Below are positions 1 through 6,661 of a stretch of DNA of 7,497 nt, one piece after another (the stretch's first letter is position 1; each line of letters begins with the position of its first letter). The position numbers were made by a program, and so were the translations under genes. Origin of the DNA: a bacterium. Lineage in GTDB: Bacteria > CBDUZB01 > JAGLHV01. A model generated the notes under the pieces. The model was not told where the DNA came from and did no database searches. It saw only the letters and a list, made by a program, of their open reading frames with translations. The stretch spans positions 1 to 7,497 of the forward strand of contig JAGLYT010000074.1 in NCBI GenBank assembly GCA_023132075.1. The letters are read 5' to 3'.

Positions 1-13
1 GACAGAAACTACA

Positions 14-106
14 GTTATGAGTTATTAGTTACGAGTTATAAGTTAACTACAAAAAACAAAGATAAAGACAGGTACAGAAACTACAGTTATTAATTATAAG
101 TTAAAA
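14..106. repeat. Heptanucleotide (GTTATNA-type) tandem repeat block, two copies
   Basis: Five consecutive 7-bp units of the form GTTAnna run from 14 to 48 (GTTATGA, GTTATTA, GTTACGA, GTTATAA, GTTAACT). A shorter block of about three units lies at 86-106. Both blocks are introduced by the same 17-bp sequence ACAGAAACTACAGTTAT (2-18 and 74-90) and both contain TTATAAGTTAA (36-46 and 94-104), so the whole segment is duplicated with an offset of about 60-70 bp. The repeats lie upstream of the response regulator gene and contain no supported ORF. Such repeats may be slippage-prone or part of a dispersed family; no function can be assigned from the sequence. Confidence 0.7.
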
Positions 107-156
107 AAAATTTTATTAAAAACTCTGGACATTACCTTTAAAAAAAGGAGAGGGGG

Positions 157-534
157 ATGAAGATGGCTAAACGCATATTAGTGATAGAAGATGAGCCGGA
201 TGTTTTAAAAATGACTGTTTTCAGGTTAAAGAAAACGGGGCATGAGATTTTAGTAGCTGTAGATGGCGCAGAAGGTTTGGAAATGGCAGAGAAAGAAAAA
301 CCGGATTTAATCTTTCTTGATTTAAATTTACCGGTATTAGATGGAGGTGAGGTTTGCCGCAGGATTAAAGCTAATGAGTCGTTAAAAAAGATACATGTGA
401 TTATATTGAGTGCAAGTTCGGATGGGATGAAGCAGAAAGCAAAAGAGATCGGAGCTGATGATTATATAATAAAACCTTATGAAGTTAGTGATTTGATAGA
501 AAAGGTGGAAAAAAATTTGGGGAAGGCTGAATAA
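157..534 (+). CDS. Stand-alone CheY-like response regulator receiver protein
   Basis: This 125-residue protein is a single receiver (REC) domain with no output domain. In this family a histidine kinase phosphorylates one aspartate, and the phosphorylated protein signals by protein-protein contact in the cytoplasm. All hallmark residues are present: the acidic pair E11-D12 (VIEDEPD), phosphoacceptor D55 in FLDLNLP, the switch serine S85 in ILSAS, the aromatic Y103, and the invariant lysine K106 in IIKPY. The length is normal for one REC domain. The start at 157 has AGGAG at 146-150, 6 nt upstream; an in-frame ATG at 163 is a possible alternative but sits 12 nt from the same site. No kinase, chemotaxis or DNA-binding partner is adjacent and the next gene is 233 bp away, so its target is unknown. 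The family call is secure; the pathway is not. Confidence 0.95.
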   Translation: MKMAKRILVIEDEPDVLKMTVFRLKKTGHEILVAVDGAEGLEMAEKEKPDLIFLDLNLPVLDGGEVCRRIKANESLKKIHVIILSASSDGMKQKAKEIGADDYIIKPYEVSDLIEKVEKNLGKAE

Positions 535-599
535 AATAAAAGACAGTTAAAAGACAAAGAATAAAGACTGCAAATGGCAAAAGAGGAAAGACAATTTTT

Positions 600-618
600 C
601 CCCCTTTGAAAAAGGGGG
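600..618. repeat. C5T3/A3G5 palindrome followed by G-rich tail (dispersed-repeat type)
   Basis: CCCCCTTT (600-607) and AAAGGGGG (611-618) form a perfect 8-bp stem with a GAA loop. They are followed by TTGGGGGGATTT (619-630). No T-tract follows the stem, so it does not look like a standard intrinsic terminator for the response regulator, which ends 65 bp upstream. Short palindromes of this C5T3...A3G5 style followed by a G-run recur between genes in several environmental bacterial genomes; that recollection, and not a second copy in this window, is the reason for calling it a dispersed element. The G/C homopolymers stand out sharply against the AT-rich surroundings. Confidence 0.55.
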
Positions 619-755
619 TTGGGGGGATTTATGACAATGTATGGCATGAACGAAGTGAGTATATGACTATTTGTGACAGAGTATTTATGAGTCGGGAACC
701 CGGGAATTCGGAAACATATTAAATGAATATTTTTGATATTAATTATTTTAAAAAT

Positions 756-760
756 GGAGG
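756..760 (+). promoter_or_regulatory. Ribosome binding site that fixes the pilin start at 768
   Basis: GGAGG lies 7 nt before ATG 768. The open frame extends upstream to ATG 723, and there is another in-frame ATG at 762, but neither has a suitably spaced Shine-Dalgarno sequence. Starting at 768 also gives a five-residue basic leader, MNKKA, immediately before the hydrophobic pilin helix, as expected for a prepilin. Confidence 0.8.
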
Positions 761-767
761 AATGCTC

Positions 768-1703
768 ATGAATAAAAAAGCTTTTATTTTAATTGAGGTT
801 ATGTTGGTGGCAGCAATTGGCGGTATATTGACTACTGCGGTTGTTCCTAAATTTTTTAACGCTCATAAAAAAGCACAGGAAAATGTTTGTTTAGCCAACA
901 GACGCCTTATTGAACGGACGGAAGATTTATACTTTGCCCAGGAGGGCAAACATTCAGCAAGTGTACGGGAATTGGTTGATACCGGATACCTGGATGGTTT
1001 ACCTCGATGTCCCTGTGGAGGAGAGTACCTCTGGGTTCCTTATCCGGAAGATAGTCCGCAATATAATGTGCTTGTTTGTTCTATGCATGGGGCAGATAAA
1101 CCTTTTGAAGAAGAGATTACGACTAAAAAAAAGGGGATGCCTTCCGGAGAAAGAGAGAATGGGCAAGCAGACACTGTTGAAGTGATCTTAAGTCAAAATG
1201 ATTTTAGCCGGAATATGGGTGACTGGCAAGCGCTATTTTCGGAACAGGATATGGAAGTAAAAAAAGGACATTTAAAAGGGTCTAATTATGCAGAAAGCAC
1301 TTTGGGTAGTGAGGATTGGAGTAATTATACCTTCACTGTGTCAGCGAAAATAATTAAATCGGGAAAGGAAGATGGGGATGTAGCCCAGATTAAATTTAGG
1401 GCTAATAATTTTCCGGAAAATTTCTATGCGCTGATGTTGAAAAAAAGTGGAACACTGGAATTAAGTAAAATGCAGGAGGGTGAATGGCATTCCTGTTTAG
1501 CTCATTCTTTTGACGCCGGAAATATTAAGAAATGGAATGACTTTAAAATAGAAGCAGAAGGAGCTAAGTTGAAGATTTCGGTCAATGAACAGTTAAAAAT
1601 AGTTTATACTGACCCTGAGCCTATTTTAAACGGGGGAGTTGGTTTGCGTGCATCTTCGGGTATTGTTCAATGGGATAATTCAGAAGTAGCCATTAAGAGA
1701 TAA
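768..1703 (+). CDS. Type IV prepilin/pseudopilin-like protein fused to a C-terminal concanavalin-like (DUF1080/LamG-type) domain
   Basis: The 311-residue product starts with a class III (prepilin) signal: leader MNKKA, then F6-ILIEVMLVAAIGGIL with glutamate at mature position 5 (E10). The residue before the predicted cleavage is alanine (A5) where glycine is usual. Residues 30-75 continue as the pilin alpha helix. A cysteine motif typical of GspG-like pseudopilins in environmental phyla follows: CPCGG at 81-85 and CSMHG at 104-108, possibly a disulfide. A charged linker (about 110-137) leads to a domain at about 138-311. It has the look of a 3-keto-disaccharide hydrolase/LamG-like beta-sandwich: the pattern WNDFKIEAEGAKLKISVNE, then GGVGLRASSG, then a closing WDNSEVAI strand. 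The pilin would be processed by a PilD-like peptidase and carried by a type II secretion or type IV pilus machine, neither encoded here. The C-terminal domain would then be a surface-displayed, probably glycan-binding head (inference). No catalytic residues can be assigned. Confidence 0.85.
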   Translation: MNKKAFILIEVMLVAAIGGILTTAVVPKFFNAHKKAQENVCLANRRLIERTEDLYFAQEGKHSASVRELVDTGYLDGLPRCPCGGEYLWVPYPEDSPQYNVLVCSMHGADKPFEEEITTKKKGMPSGERENGQADTVEVILSQNDFSRNMGDWQALFSEQDMEVKKGHLKGSNYAESTLGSEDWSNYTFTVSAKIIKSGKEDGDVAQIKFRANNFPENFYALMLKKSGTLELSKMQEGEWHSCLAHSFDAGNIKKWNDFKIEAEGAKLKISVNEQLKIVYTDPEPILNGGVGLRASSGIVQWDNSEVAIKR

Positions 1704-2148
1704 GAGTGCCCTACATCTAAGGAAACAAGTGCTGTTTTTATTAATTTAATCCGGAATTATTATGATGAAAAGGAAAGTATCCCGGAAGTTAGGGTGAGGA
1801 TGAATATACGGATATGAGATTAAATCCTGTTGTTCGGTTTAATTATAACATATAAACCTTATAGAAAAGTTCTTAGACTAAGGATGAATGAAGATGTTTT
1901 ATCTGCAGGATTTATTAAGTGAAAAGAAGTAATTTTCCGCTAAACTTATTAAGTAAAAAATCGAATTAGTTTTTCTGCAGCAAAAATTAAATATTAATAT
2001 TGAAATTTTTTTTGGAATCTGGTAGGATAAAAATCGTGATTGTAATGGTTTATGTGCGGACTTTAAAAAAAGGAATGTTTTTGTTTTTATAGACATATAA
2101 ATTGGTTTTTATATTTTTAAAAAGTTATTTAAAAAAGGAAGGGAAACT
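1704..2148. other. 445-bp AT-rich intergenic region
   Basis: No convincing gene is visible on either strand. Reading frames are short, lack ribosome binding sites and are rich in F, L, K and S, as expected of AT-rich non-coding DNA. The segment contains a short direct repeat TTATTAAGT (1912-1920 and 1946-1954) and an all-A/T palindrome, AATATTAATATT at 1990-2001, within a wider A-run/T-run dyad. It also contains one plausible promoter, listed separately. It probably separates the pilin gene from the block starting at 2149 and provides the 5' leader of that block. Confidence 0.6.
2000..2028 (+). promoter_or_regulatory. Candidate sigma70-type promoter for the 2149-onward gene block
   Basis: TTGAAA (2000-2005) matches five of six bases of the -35 consensus. 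It is followed after exactly 17 nt by TAGGAT (2023-2028), which matches four of six bases of the -10 consensus. Transcription would begin near 2035, giving a leader of about 110 nt before ATG 2149. AT-rich DNA gives such matches by chance, so the position and spacing are suggestive only. Confidence 0.3.
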
Positions 2149-2775
2149 ATGGATACTAAGGATAAAAAGGTTAATAAAAAAATTGAAAATTTTAAAGATT
2201 TTCACCGGCTTATACCTGAATTTGTAAAAGAGATTAATAAAAATAAACAATTAGCTATTCGTGCGGCAGTTAATCCTTTACTGGCTTTTGAGGAATTGGG
2301 ATATAATTTACCGCCTGAAGTTCAAAAAAAAGTGGGAAGATTTATTCGTTTTCGTCCTAAAGATCGCAAGCGTTTGGCAGAATTAGAGACGGAGATTTAT
2401 AAAACAGCAGGATGCACTTTTGATCTTGATTCTCCTCAGGAAGTGGAAACGGTTTTATTTAAAACTTTAAAGATGCGCAAACCTAAGGGGATGGAAGAAA
2501 TGGTTAATTTAAATGTAATTCAAAAAGGGATGGCAATAGCAAAGAAGAAGAAAAAGAAAAAAGTAGAAAAAGTGGATCCTTTGGAAGGATTAAAAGAAAA
2601 ACATGCTGTCATTGCTCCCTTATTGTCTTATCGTAAAATCCAGGCAGGCAGCTCTGGTTTTGCTCCCCGGTCTCTTTATGAAGAACTCAAGGCAGGGAAA
2701 AAGAAATTTCCTATAAGTAAAATGAGCGTACGTTTTCCCGAACAGCACAAGCATGAGGAGGTAGAAGATGCCTAA
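2149..2775 (+). CDS. Basic 208-aa protein with family A DNA polymerase thumb-like segment; function unknown
   Basis: The start follows GGAAGG (2137-2142) by 6 nt. Residues 1-30 are charged and helical. Residues 35-56 (IRAAVNPLLAFEELGYNLPPEV) resemble the NPxxALxELGYxLpxEV leader-like motif seen in Nif11/NHLP-type and related short bacterial proteins. Residues 75-110 contain RLAELETEIYKTAGCTFDLDSPQ and then VLFKTLKM. This closely follows the Pol I pattern ELExxIYxLAGxxFNINSPKQLxxVLFxxLGL. After a lysine run (K132-K138), residues 143-181 (DPLEGLKEKHAVIAPLLSYRK...LYEEL) follow the next Pol I helix, pattern EVLExLAxxHPIxxLILEYRxLxKL. No exonuclease, polymerase motif A, B or C follows, so enzymatic activity is not expected. 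The stop overlaps the next start by 8 bp, implying translational coupling. The Pol I resemblance is pattern recognition, not a database hit. An exapted helical adaptor or scaffold domain is the most natural reading; a nucleic-acid role is possible given the high lysine content. Confidence 0.8.
   Translation: MDTKDKKVNKKIENFKDFHRLIPEFVKEINKNKQLAIRAAVNPLLAFEELGYNLPPEVQKKVGRFIRFRPKDRKRLAELETEIYKTAGCTFDLDSPQEVETVLFKTLKMRKPKGMEEMVNLNVIQKGMAIAKKKKKKKVEKVDPLEGLKEKHAVIAPLLSYRKIQAGSSGFAPRSLYEELKAGKKKFPISKMSVRFPEQHKHEEVEDA
2539..2570 (+). other. A-rich poly-lysine tract within the 208-aa protein gene
   Basis: Codons for lysines 132-138 and the adjoining residues form a nearly uninterrupted A/G run containing A5 and A6 homopolymers (AAAGAAGAAGAAAAAGAAAA). 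It occupies the place of the KKTKTG loop in the proposed polymerase thumb alignment. Homopolymers of this length can allow slippage, but the frame is intact here. Confidence 0.5.
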
Positions 2776-5700
2776 TACCCGTGGTTTTGAAGTAGTAGCA
2801 GAGGTCATAGTATTAGTTTTAAATGAAATTCTTAAAGCAGCCTGGGATAACGGAGGAACCGGTGAGGCGGGGTCTATTCCCCATGAAGTTGTTATAGAGG
2901 AAGGGTTAATGTTTGGAACTTACCAGGTAACCAGTGGTCAGGTTAGTATTCCCCAGGAGGGTCTTAGTCTGGATATGGCACCGGCTGATAATGGAGTAAC
3001 CGTAAGATTAGCAACAGGGATTCAGGTAGATCTGGACCAAGAAACTATACCGGTAGATTCTTTATCTCAATTTAATATGACCGCGGATATTGATATAACC
3101 GCTCCTTTTGGAATTATTCCGGAAACAGAATTTAATGTTGGGGTTATTTTTGAGGGGTTGCCCCGGGATAAGGTAGTTGTTGCCCTTACCAGCGGAGATC
3201 CTATTGAACCGATTTCAGATACCCTTATTGCCGAGTATATACATAACCTTTATGAACAGAACGGAGATACTTTTCCGCATACTATTACCCTTGAGGATCA
3301 GAGCTGGAATGCTTTTACTTTCGATGCCTTTATTGAACTTTTTGATGATCTTTCTGATCCGGCACGGCAGATTACTGTACAGCGTCCCGACCCAAATCAT
3401 GTTGCCATATCCATACCTGTTCATTTAAGGTTAAGTGATGTAAATTGTTCTTATACTACTGTTCTTTCCCCTATGGGAGTAACCGCCAGAATAATTATTA
3501 CTGCTCCTTATGAGCAGACTTCAGGAAGAATTACCGCTACTTTAAGTGCAGCAGTGGTTACAGTAGAGGATTTAGCTCCTGCTTCAGGAACTGAAGGAAC
3601 TAATTATAATTTAAATAAAATAGGAGCAGCCGCTTTAGGAATAGACCTTGATGTTTTATTTATAACTCAGATTACTCTTCAGGGAACAGCGCTGGTTCAG
3701 GGGATGGGAGATGATGACGGAGAAATAAAAATTGACTATCCTACAGTAACCCAAATAGAACAATTTATCGGTGACCAGGTGCATCAGGAATTGCTCAATC
3801 GTCGTTACATGGGGGCCTGGACACCGGAAACCCCGGAAGATTCCCCGGTAGAAATCAGAGAGGTTCGTCCCAAGGCTTTAGCCGATGCTTTGGCTATAGG
3901 GATTAATCCGGGAACGGGTGCTGATGAGAATCTTTTGATTAATTTCGTTCCCTCTGACCAGTCCTTTGCTATTGCCCTGGATGCGGATTTTGTCAACCAG
4001 ACAATTGACGAGATTATTGCTGCTCCTGAACCCGATGGTTTCGGAGGGGTTCCCCAGGATTTCAATAATATAGAAGGACATGATGCAAGATTGAAATCGC
4101 TTGATCATGAATTAAAATCTGATGTTATTCATTTCTGGGGGGATGTAACGGTTTATGATGTTTTTTGCAAAGCCGATGCAGATTGCAGTTTTTGGGCAGA
4201 CATAAAGCTTAGATGGAATCCTCCGGACAGCTCCGGCGGTCAAAATCTGGAACCATACCTTCATGATGATGATGTAGATTTGCCCTGGTGGGCATGGCTT
4301 ATTGCCGTATTGGGTTTTATTTTTGGTCTGATTGTCGGAATTATTATGGTAGTAGTTACTGTGGTAGTTGAACGTGTTGCTGAACGTGTTGGTGGAGCAG
4401 TGATGGAAGATGAGGTGGCCGATGAATTACAGGTATTAGGAGCATGGCCTCAGGAATTACAGGGAATTGGGACAGTTATCTCTACCTTTCAGGAAGCAGT
4501 AGGTATTGATTCTAACGGCCTTTTATTTTCAGGTTCAATAATGATAGTTACTCCTTACAGTCTTACTTTAACCGATTCGGCTTGTGCCGGTGGCCCTTAT
4601 TCGTGTTTTGCAGGGGGGCTTCCTGTTGATTTTTTTGCCGGTCCCGGCAATCCAAAAATCGATTATCACTGGAATTTTGGAGCAGGAATTACTTCTCTGG
4701 GACACCTTGCGAGCCGTAAATACGACGATAATGGTTTATATCGTGTTCGTTTAACCTCTACGGTTAACGAACCCGGGGGGGCAATTACTCATAATTCTGT
4801 TTTGGTTCGTGCGGAAAATGTACCGCCGTTAGTCGATGCCGGAGAGGATAAAGTGGTCAATGAAGGGGAAGAGATTTTATTCTCCGGTAAGTTTACCGAT
4901 CAGGAATGGCCGGATACTCATGAAGCTATCTGGGATTTTGGAGATGATTCACTTCCTGTAGAGGGAGTGATTACCGAAACCAATAATCCGCCTCAGGCAG
5001 AGGGTGTTGTTACCGGCAGTCATGCCTATTGTGACCAGGGAGAATATACCGTAACCTTACGCATGCGCGATAATAACGGTGGGGTTAGAGAAGATACGCT
5101 TAAGGTTACTGTGCTTAACGTAGCACCGACAGTAGATGCCGGAGAGGATATGTTTGCTTATGCTTGTACGCCGATTACTCTGGTAGGGCGTTTTACCGAT
5201 CCGGGATGGTGTGACCAGCACATTGGTCACTGGAGTTTCGGTGATTGTACGCCTCCTCATCCGGCTGTTATCCGGGAGAAAAATGAACCGCCTATGGGTA
5301 CGGGCATTGTGGTTGCTACCCATACCTATAATCGTTGTGGGACCTATTGGGTAGAGTGTGTGGTTATTGATGACGATGGAGGAGTTGGTAGAGATGTTAT
5401 TACCGTGCGGGTAGTGGATGTTTTAAACCGTGATTTTGAGTCTGGTTTTCGTAACCTTAAGATGGGAACGGTAGCCAATCATTGGGAACCTTATCCGGAT
5501 AGTACATCTACACATACATTGGGAATGGTAGAAGCTGTGGATGTTAGTACAGCATTTTTTAATGCTGAAGAATTTGTTGTTCACGGTGGACAGCGTTCTC
5601 AAAAAATAGAAGGGGTGGGTAAATTTAGTGCCGGTATTTATCAACGGGTAGGAGCTAATCTTAATTGGGATTATCAGGTATCGGTCTGGTATCATATAGA

Positions 5701-6511
5701 TGAAAGAACAGGGGGTAAGTGCCGTTTGGGAATAGATCCTTTAGGGGGTACTGATCCTGCCTCAGCTGATGTAGAATGGGTTGAAAGAAATCAACGGCAT
5801 AATTGGGCACAATTAGTCTGGCGGGTGACAGCGAAAAAGCGGGCTATTACTATTTTTCTTGAAGTAGTCGGTGAAACACAAAACACGGCTGCTTATTTTG
5901 ACGATGTTGTTTTAAGTCCTTATCCCTGTCCGTTAAAAGAACCGGAAACAATAGAACAGCCTGAGCCGGAATTACGGGAGATATGTGTTGATTGGGCAGA
6001 GGAGAAAAAAGGCGGAGAAGTGGGTACTGTTTATGAAAAAAACGGTTTTGTTTTTAAGTCCGCGAATCAGGAAAAGTTACGCATTATAATCTGGGGTTCG
6101 CCGGAAGGTCAGGGTAAATTGGCTATTCCTCGGGAGGGAATGCAGGTTTTGTTGCCCTTTGTAGCTGATGCCGTTTTTGCCCATGTTGGACTTTATACCC
6201 AGCGTGCTATTGTCTTAAAGGCTCTGGATGCAGAAGGTAATACCGTAGGAGAGGTGGCTACGCCTGCTGCTCAGGGGGAAGCTTATACTCTGGAAGTAAA
6301 TACGGTAGGAACTGCATCTCTTTTCTTTTCCGGAGGAGGCGGTGAAGGTTTGTTGCTCAATCTGTGTATTTCCGAGGAAGCAGGAGGAGAAAAGCGTCCG
6401 CTCAAAAAAGCTGAAGATGTTAAGAAAGAATTGAGCCGGGTGGAAGGGAAAATAGATGCTAAACTAAAACGAAAAAAAATGAAGATTAAGAAGAAAAGTA
6501 AAAGAAAATAG
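2768..6511 (+). CDS. Large modular protein: TULIP-like(?) N-terminal half, transmembrane helix, three PKD domains, two jelly-roll-like domains, Lys-rich tail
   Basis: The 1247-residue product starts at ATG 2768, 6 nt after GAGGAGG (2755-2761). No signal peptide is visible. Residues 1-500 are beta-rich. The opening NTRGFEVVAEVIVLVLNEIL recalls the NTYGWDVVYA...VNxxL start of P47/OrfX-type TULIP proteins, and the stretch at about 440-490 (SDVIHFWGDVTVYDVF, then FWADIKLRW) has the same flavour. Residues 507-534 form one long hydrophobic helix after an acidic HDDDVDLPWW. Three PKD-like domains follow: about 597-684 (WNFG at 635), 686-785 (DAGED 690-694, WDFGDD 722-727) and 786-885 (DAGED 790-794, WSFGD 822-826). 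A carbohydrate-binding-like jelly roll spans about 886-1055 (NRDFESGF, VANHW, YFDDVVLSP). A beta domain bounded by C1073 (ICVDW) and C1200 (LCISEE) comes next, then a lysine-rich tail. PKD and CBM folds normally mediate extracellular adhesion. Role as an adhesin or envelope scaffold is inferred; the TULIP assignment is uncertain. Confidence 0.8.
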   Translation: MPNTRGFEVVAEVIVLVLNEILKAAWDNGGTGEAGSIPHEVVIEEGLMFGTYQVTSGQVSIPQEGLSLDMAPADNGVTVRLATGIQVDLDQETIPVDSLSQFNMTADIDITAPFGIIPETEFNVGVIFEGLPRDKVVVALTSGDPIEPISDTLIAEYIHNLYEQNGDTFPHTITLEDQSWNAFTFDAFIELFDDLSDPARQITVQRPDPNHVAISIPVHLRLSDVNCSYTTVLSPMGVTARIIITAPYEQTSGRITATLSAAVVTVEDLAPASGTEGTNYNLNKIGAAALGIDLDVLFITQITLQGTALVQGMGDDDGEIKIDYPTVTQIEQFIGDQVHQELLNRRYMGAWTPETPEDSPVEIREVRPKALADALAIGINPGTGADENLLINFVPSDQSFAIALDADFVNQTIDEIIAAPEPDGFGGVPQDFNNIEGHDARLKSLDHELKSDVIHFWGDVTVYDVFCKADADCSFWADIKLRWNPPDSSGGQNLEPYLHDDDVDLPWWAWLIAVLGFIFGLIVGIIMVVVTVVVERVAERVGGAVMEDEVADELQVLGAWPQELQGIGTVISTFQEAVGIDSNGLLFSGSIMIVTPYSLTLTDSACAGGPYSCFAGGLPVDFFAGPGNPKIDYHWNFGAGITSLGHLASRKYDDNGLYRVRLTSTVNEPGGAITHNSVLVRAENVPPLVDAGEDKVVNEGEEILFSGKFTDQEWPDTHEAIWDFGDDSLPVEGVITETNNPPQAEGVVTGSHAYCDQGEYTVTLRMRDNNGGVREDTLKVTVLNVAPTVDAGEDMFAYACTPITLVGRFTDPGWCDQHIGHWSFGDCTPPHPAVIREKNEPPMGTGIVVATHTYNRCGTYWVECVVIDDDGGVGRDVITVRVVDVLNRDFESGFRNLKMGTVANHWEPYPDSTSTHTLGMVEAVDVSTAFFNAEEFVVHGGQRSQKIEGVGKFSAGIYQRVGANLNWDYQVSVWYHIDERTGGKCRLGIDPLGGTDPASADVEWVERNQRHNWAQLVWRVTAKKRAITIFLEVVGETQNTAAYFDDVVLSPYPCPLKEPETIEQPEPELREICVDWAEEKKGGEVGTVYEKNGFVFKSANQEKLRIIIWGSPEGQGKLAIPREGMQVLLPFVADAVFAHVGLYTQRAIVLKALDAEGNTVGEVATPAAQGEAYTLEVNTVGTASLFFSGGGGEGLLLNLCISEEAGGEKRPLKKAEDVKKELSRVEGKIDAKLKRKKMKIKKKSKRK
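4823..5425 (+). repeat. Two tandem 300-bp PKD-encoding units
   Basis: PKD domains 2 and 3 of the large protein are exactly in register at 100 residues. DAGED begins at residues 690 and 790, and WxFGD at 722 and 822. Both have an ENVPPLVDAGED/NVAPTVDAGED entry, an inserted NEPP/NNPP-type loop and a DDDGG/RDNNGG turn. The DNA retains an identical 16-bp block, GATGCCGGAGAGGATA, at 4835-4850 and 5135-5150. The remainder has diverged, so this is an old intragenic duplication. The second unit has gained cysteines (C-T-P, W-C-D, D-C-T, R-C-G, E-C-V) that the first mostly lacks. Confidence 0.85.
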
Positions 6512-6537
6512 GTTTAAAGAAATAAAATTTATTATTG

Positions 6538-6661
6538 AAAAGGAGAAATTATGCCTGAAGAAAGAATAGTTAAAATTACAGCCTGGCCCAAAGAACCGGC
6601 AAAACTGGAACATCGTTTTAATAGCGAAAAACCCTGTCCTGTTTCTATTTCTTTTGAAAAA
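6538..6661 (+). repeat. First copy of tandem gene duplication (RBS plus 5' coding end)
   Basis: Positions 6538-6661 match 7374-7497 at an offset of 836 bp. The 13 bp AAAAGGAGAAATT before the ATG are identical. The first 37 codons differ at four bases only: three synonymous and one proline-to-alanine change at residue 16. The match runs to the window edge, so its full extent is unknown. Confidence 0.95.

Noticed and set aside
630-665. 11-codon ORF starting at ATG 630 (MTMYGMNEVSI)
   Set aside because: Too short, no ribosome binding site, and located in the repeat-like segment.
723-767. Upstream extension of the pilin start to ATG 723
   Set aside because: No Shine-Dalgarno sequence precedes it, and it would place 15 residues before the canonical prepilin leader. 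ATG 768 has GGAGG at 7 nt.
910-1185. 91-aa + strand reading frame inside the pilin gene
   Set aside because: It lies wholly inside the well-supported pilin/lectin-like gene in another frame, lacks a ribosome binding site and shows no domain features.
1982-2013. A/T-only dyad followed by T8, possible terminator after the pilin gene
   Set aside because: The stem has no G/C pairs and lies almost 280 bp beyond the stop codon, and the same bases form the spacer of a better promoter candidate.
1899-2096. 65-aa minus-strand reading frame in the intergenic region
   Set aside because: Composition (F, L, S, K-rich) is that of AT-rich non-coding DNA. There is no ribosome binding site and no recognisable motif.
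2149-2320. RiPP precursor (Nif11/NHLP leader) reading of the 208-aa protein
   Set aside because: The NPLLAFEELGYNLPPEV stretch is leader-like, but the protein continues for 150 structured residues, has one cysteine only, and no modifying enzyme or transporter gene is nearby.
3177-5695. Several 69-90 aa frames on both strands inside the giant gene
   Set aside because: All are shadows of the 1247-aa frame, with no ribosome binding sites and low-complexity or composition-driven residues.
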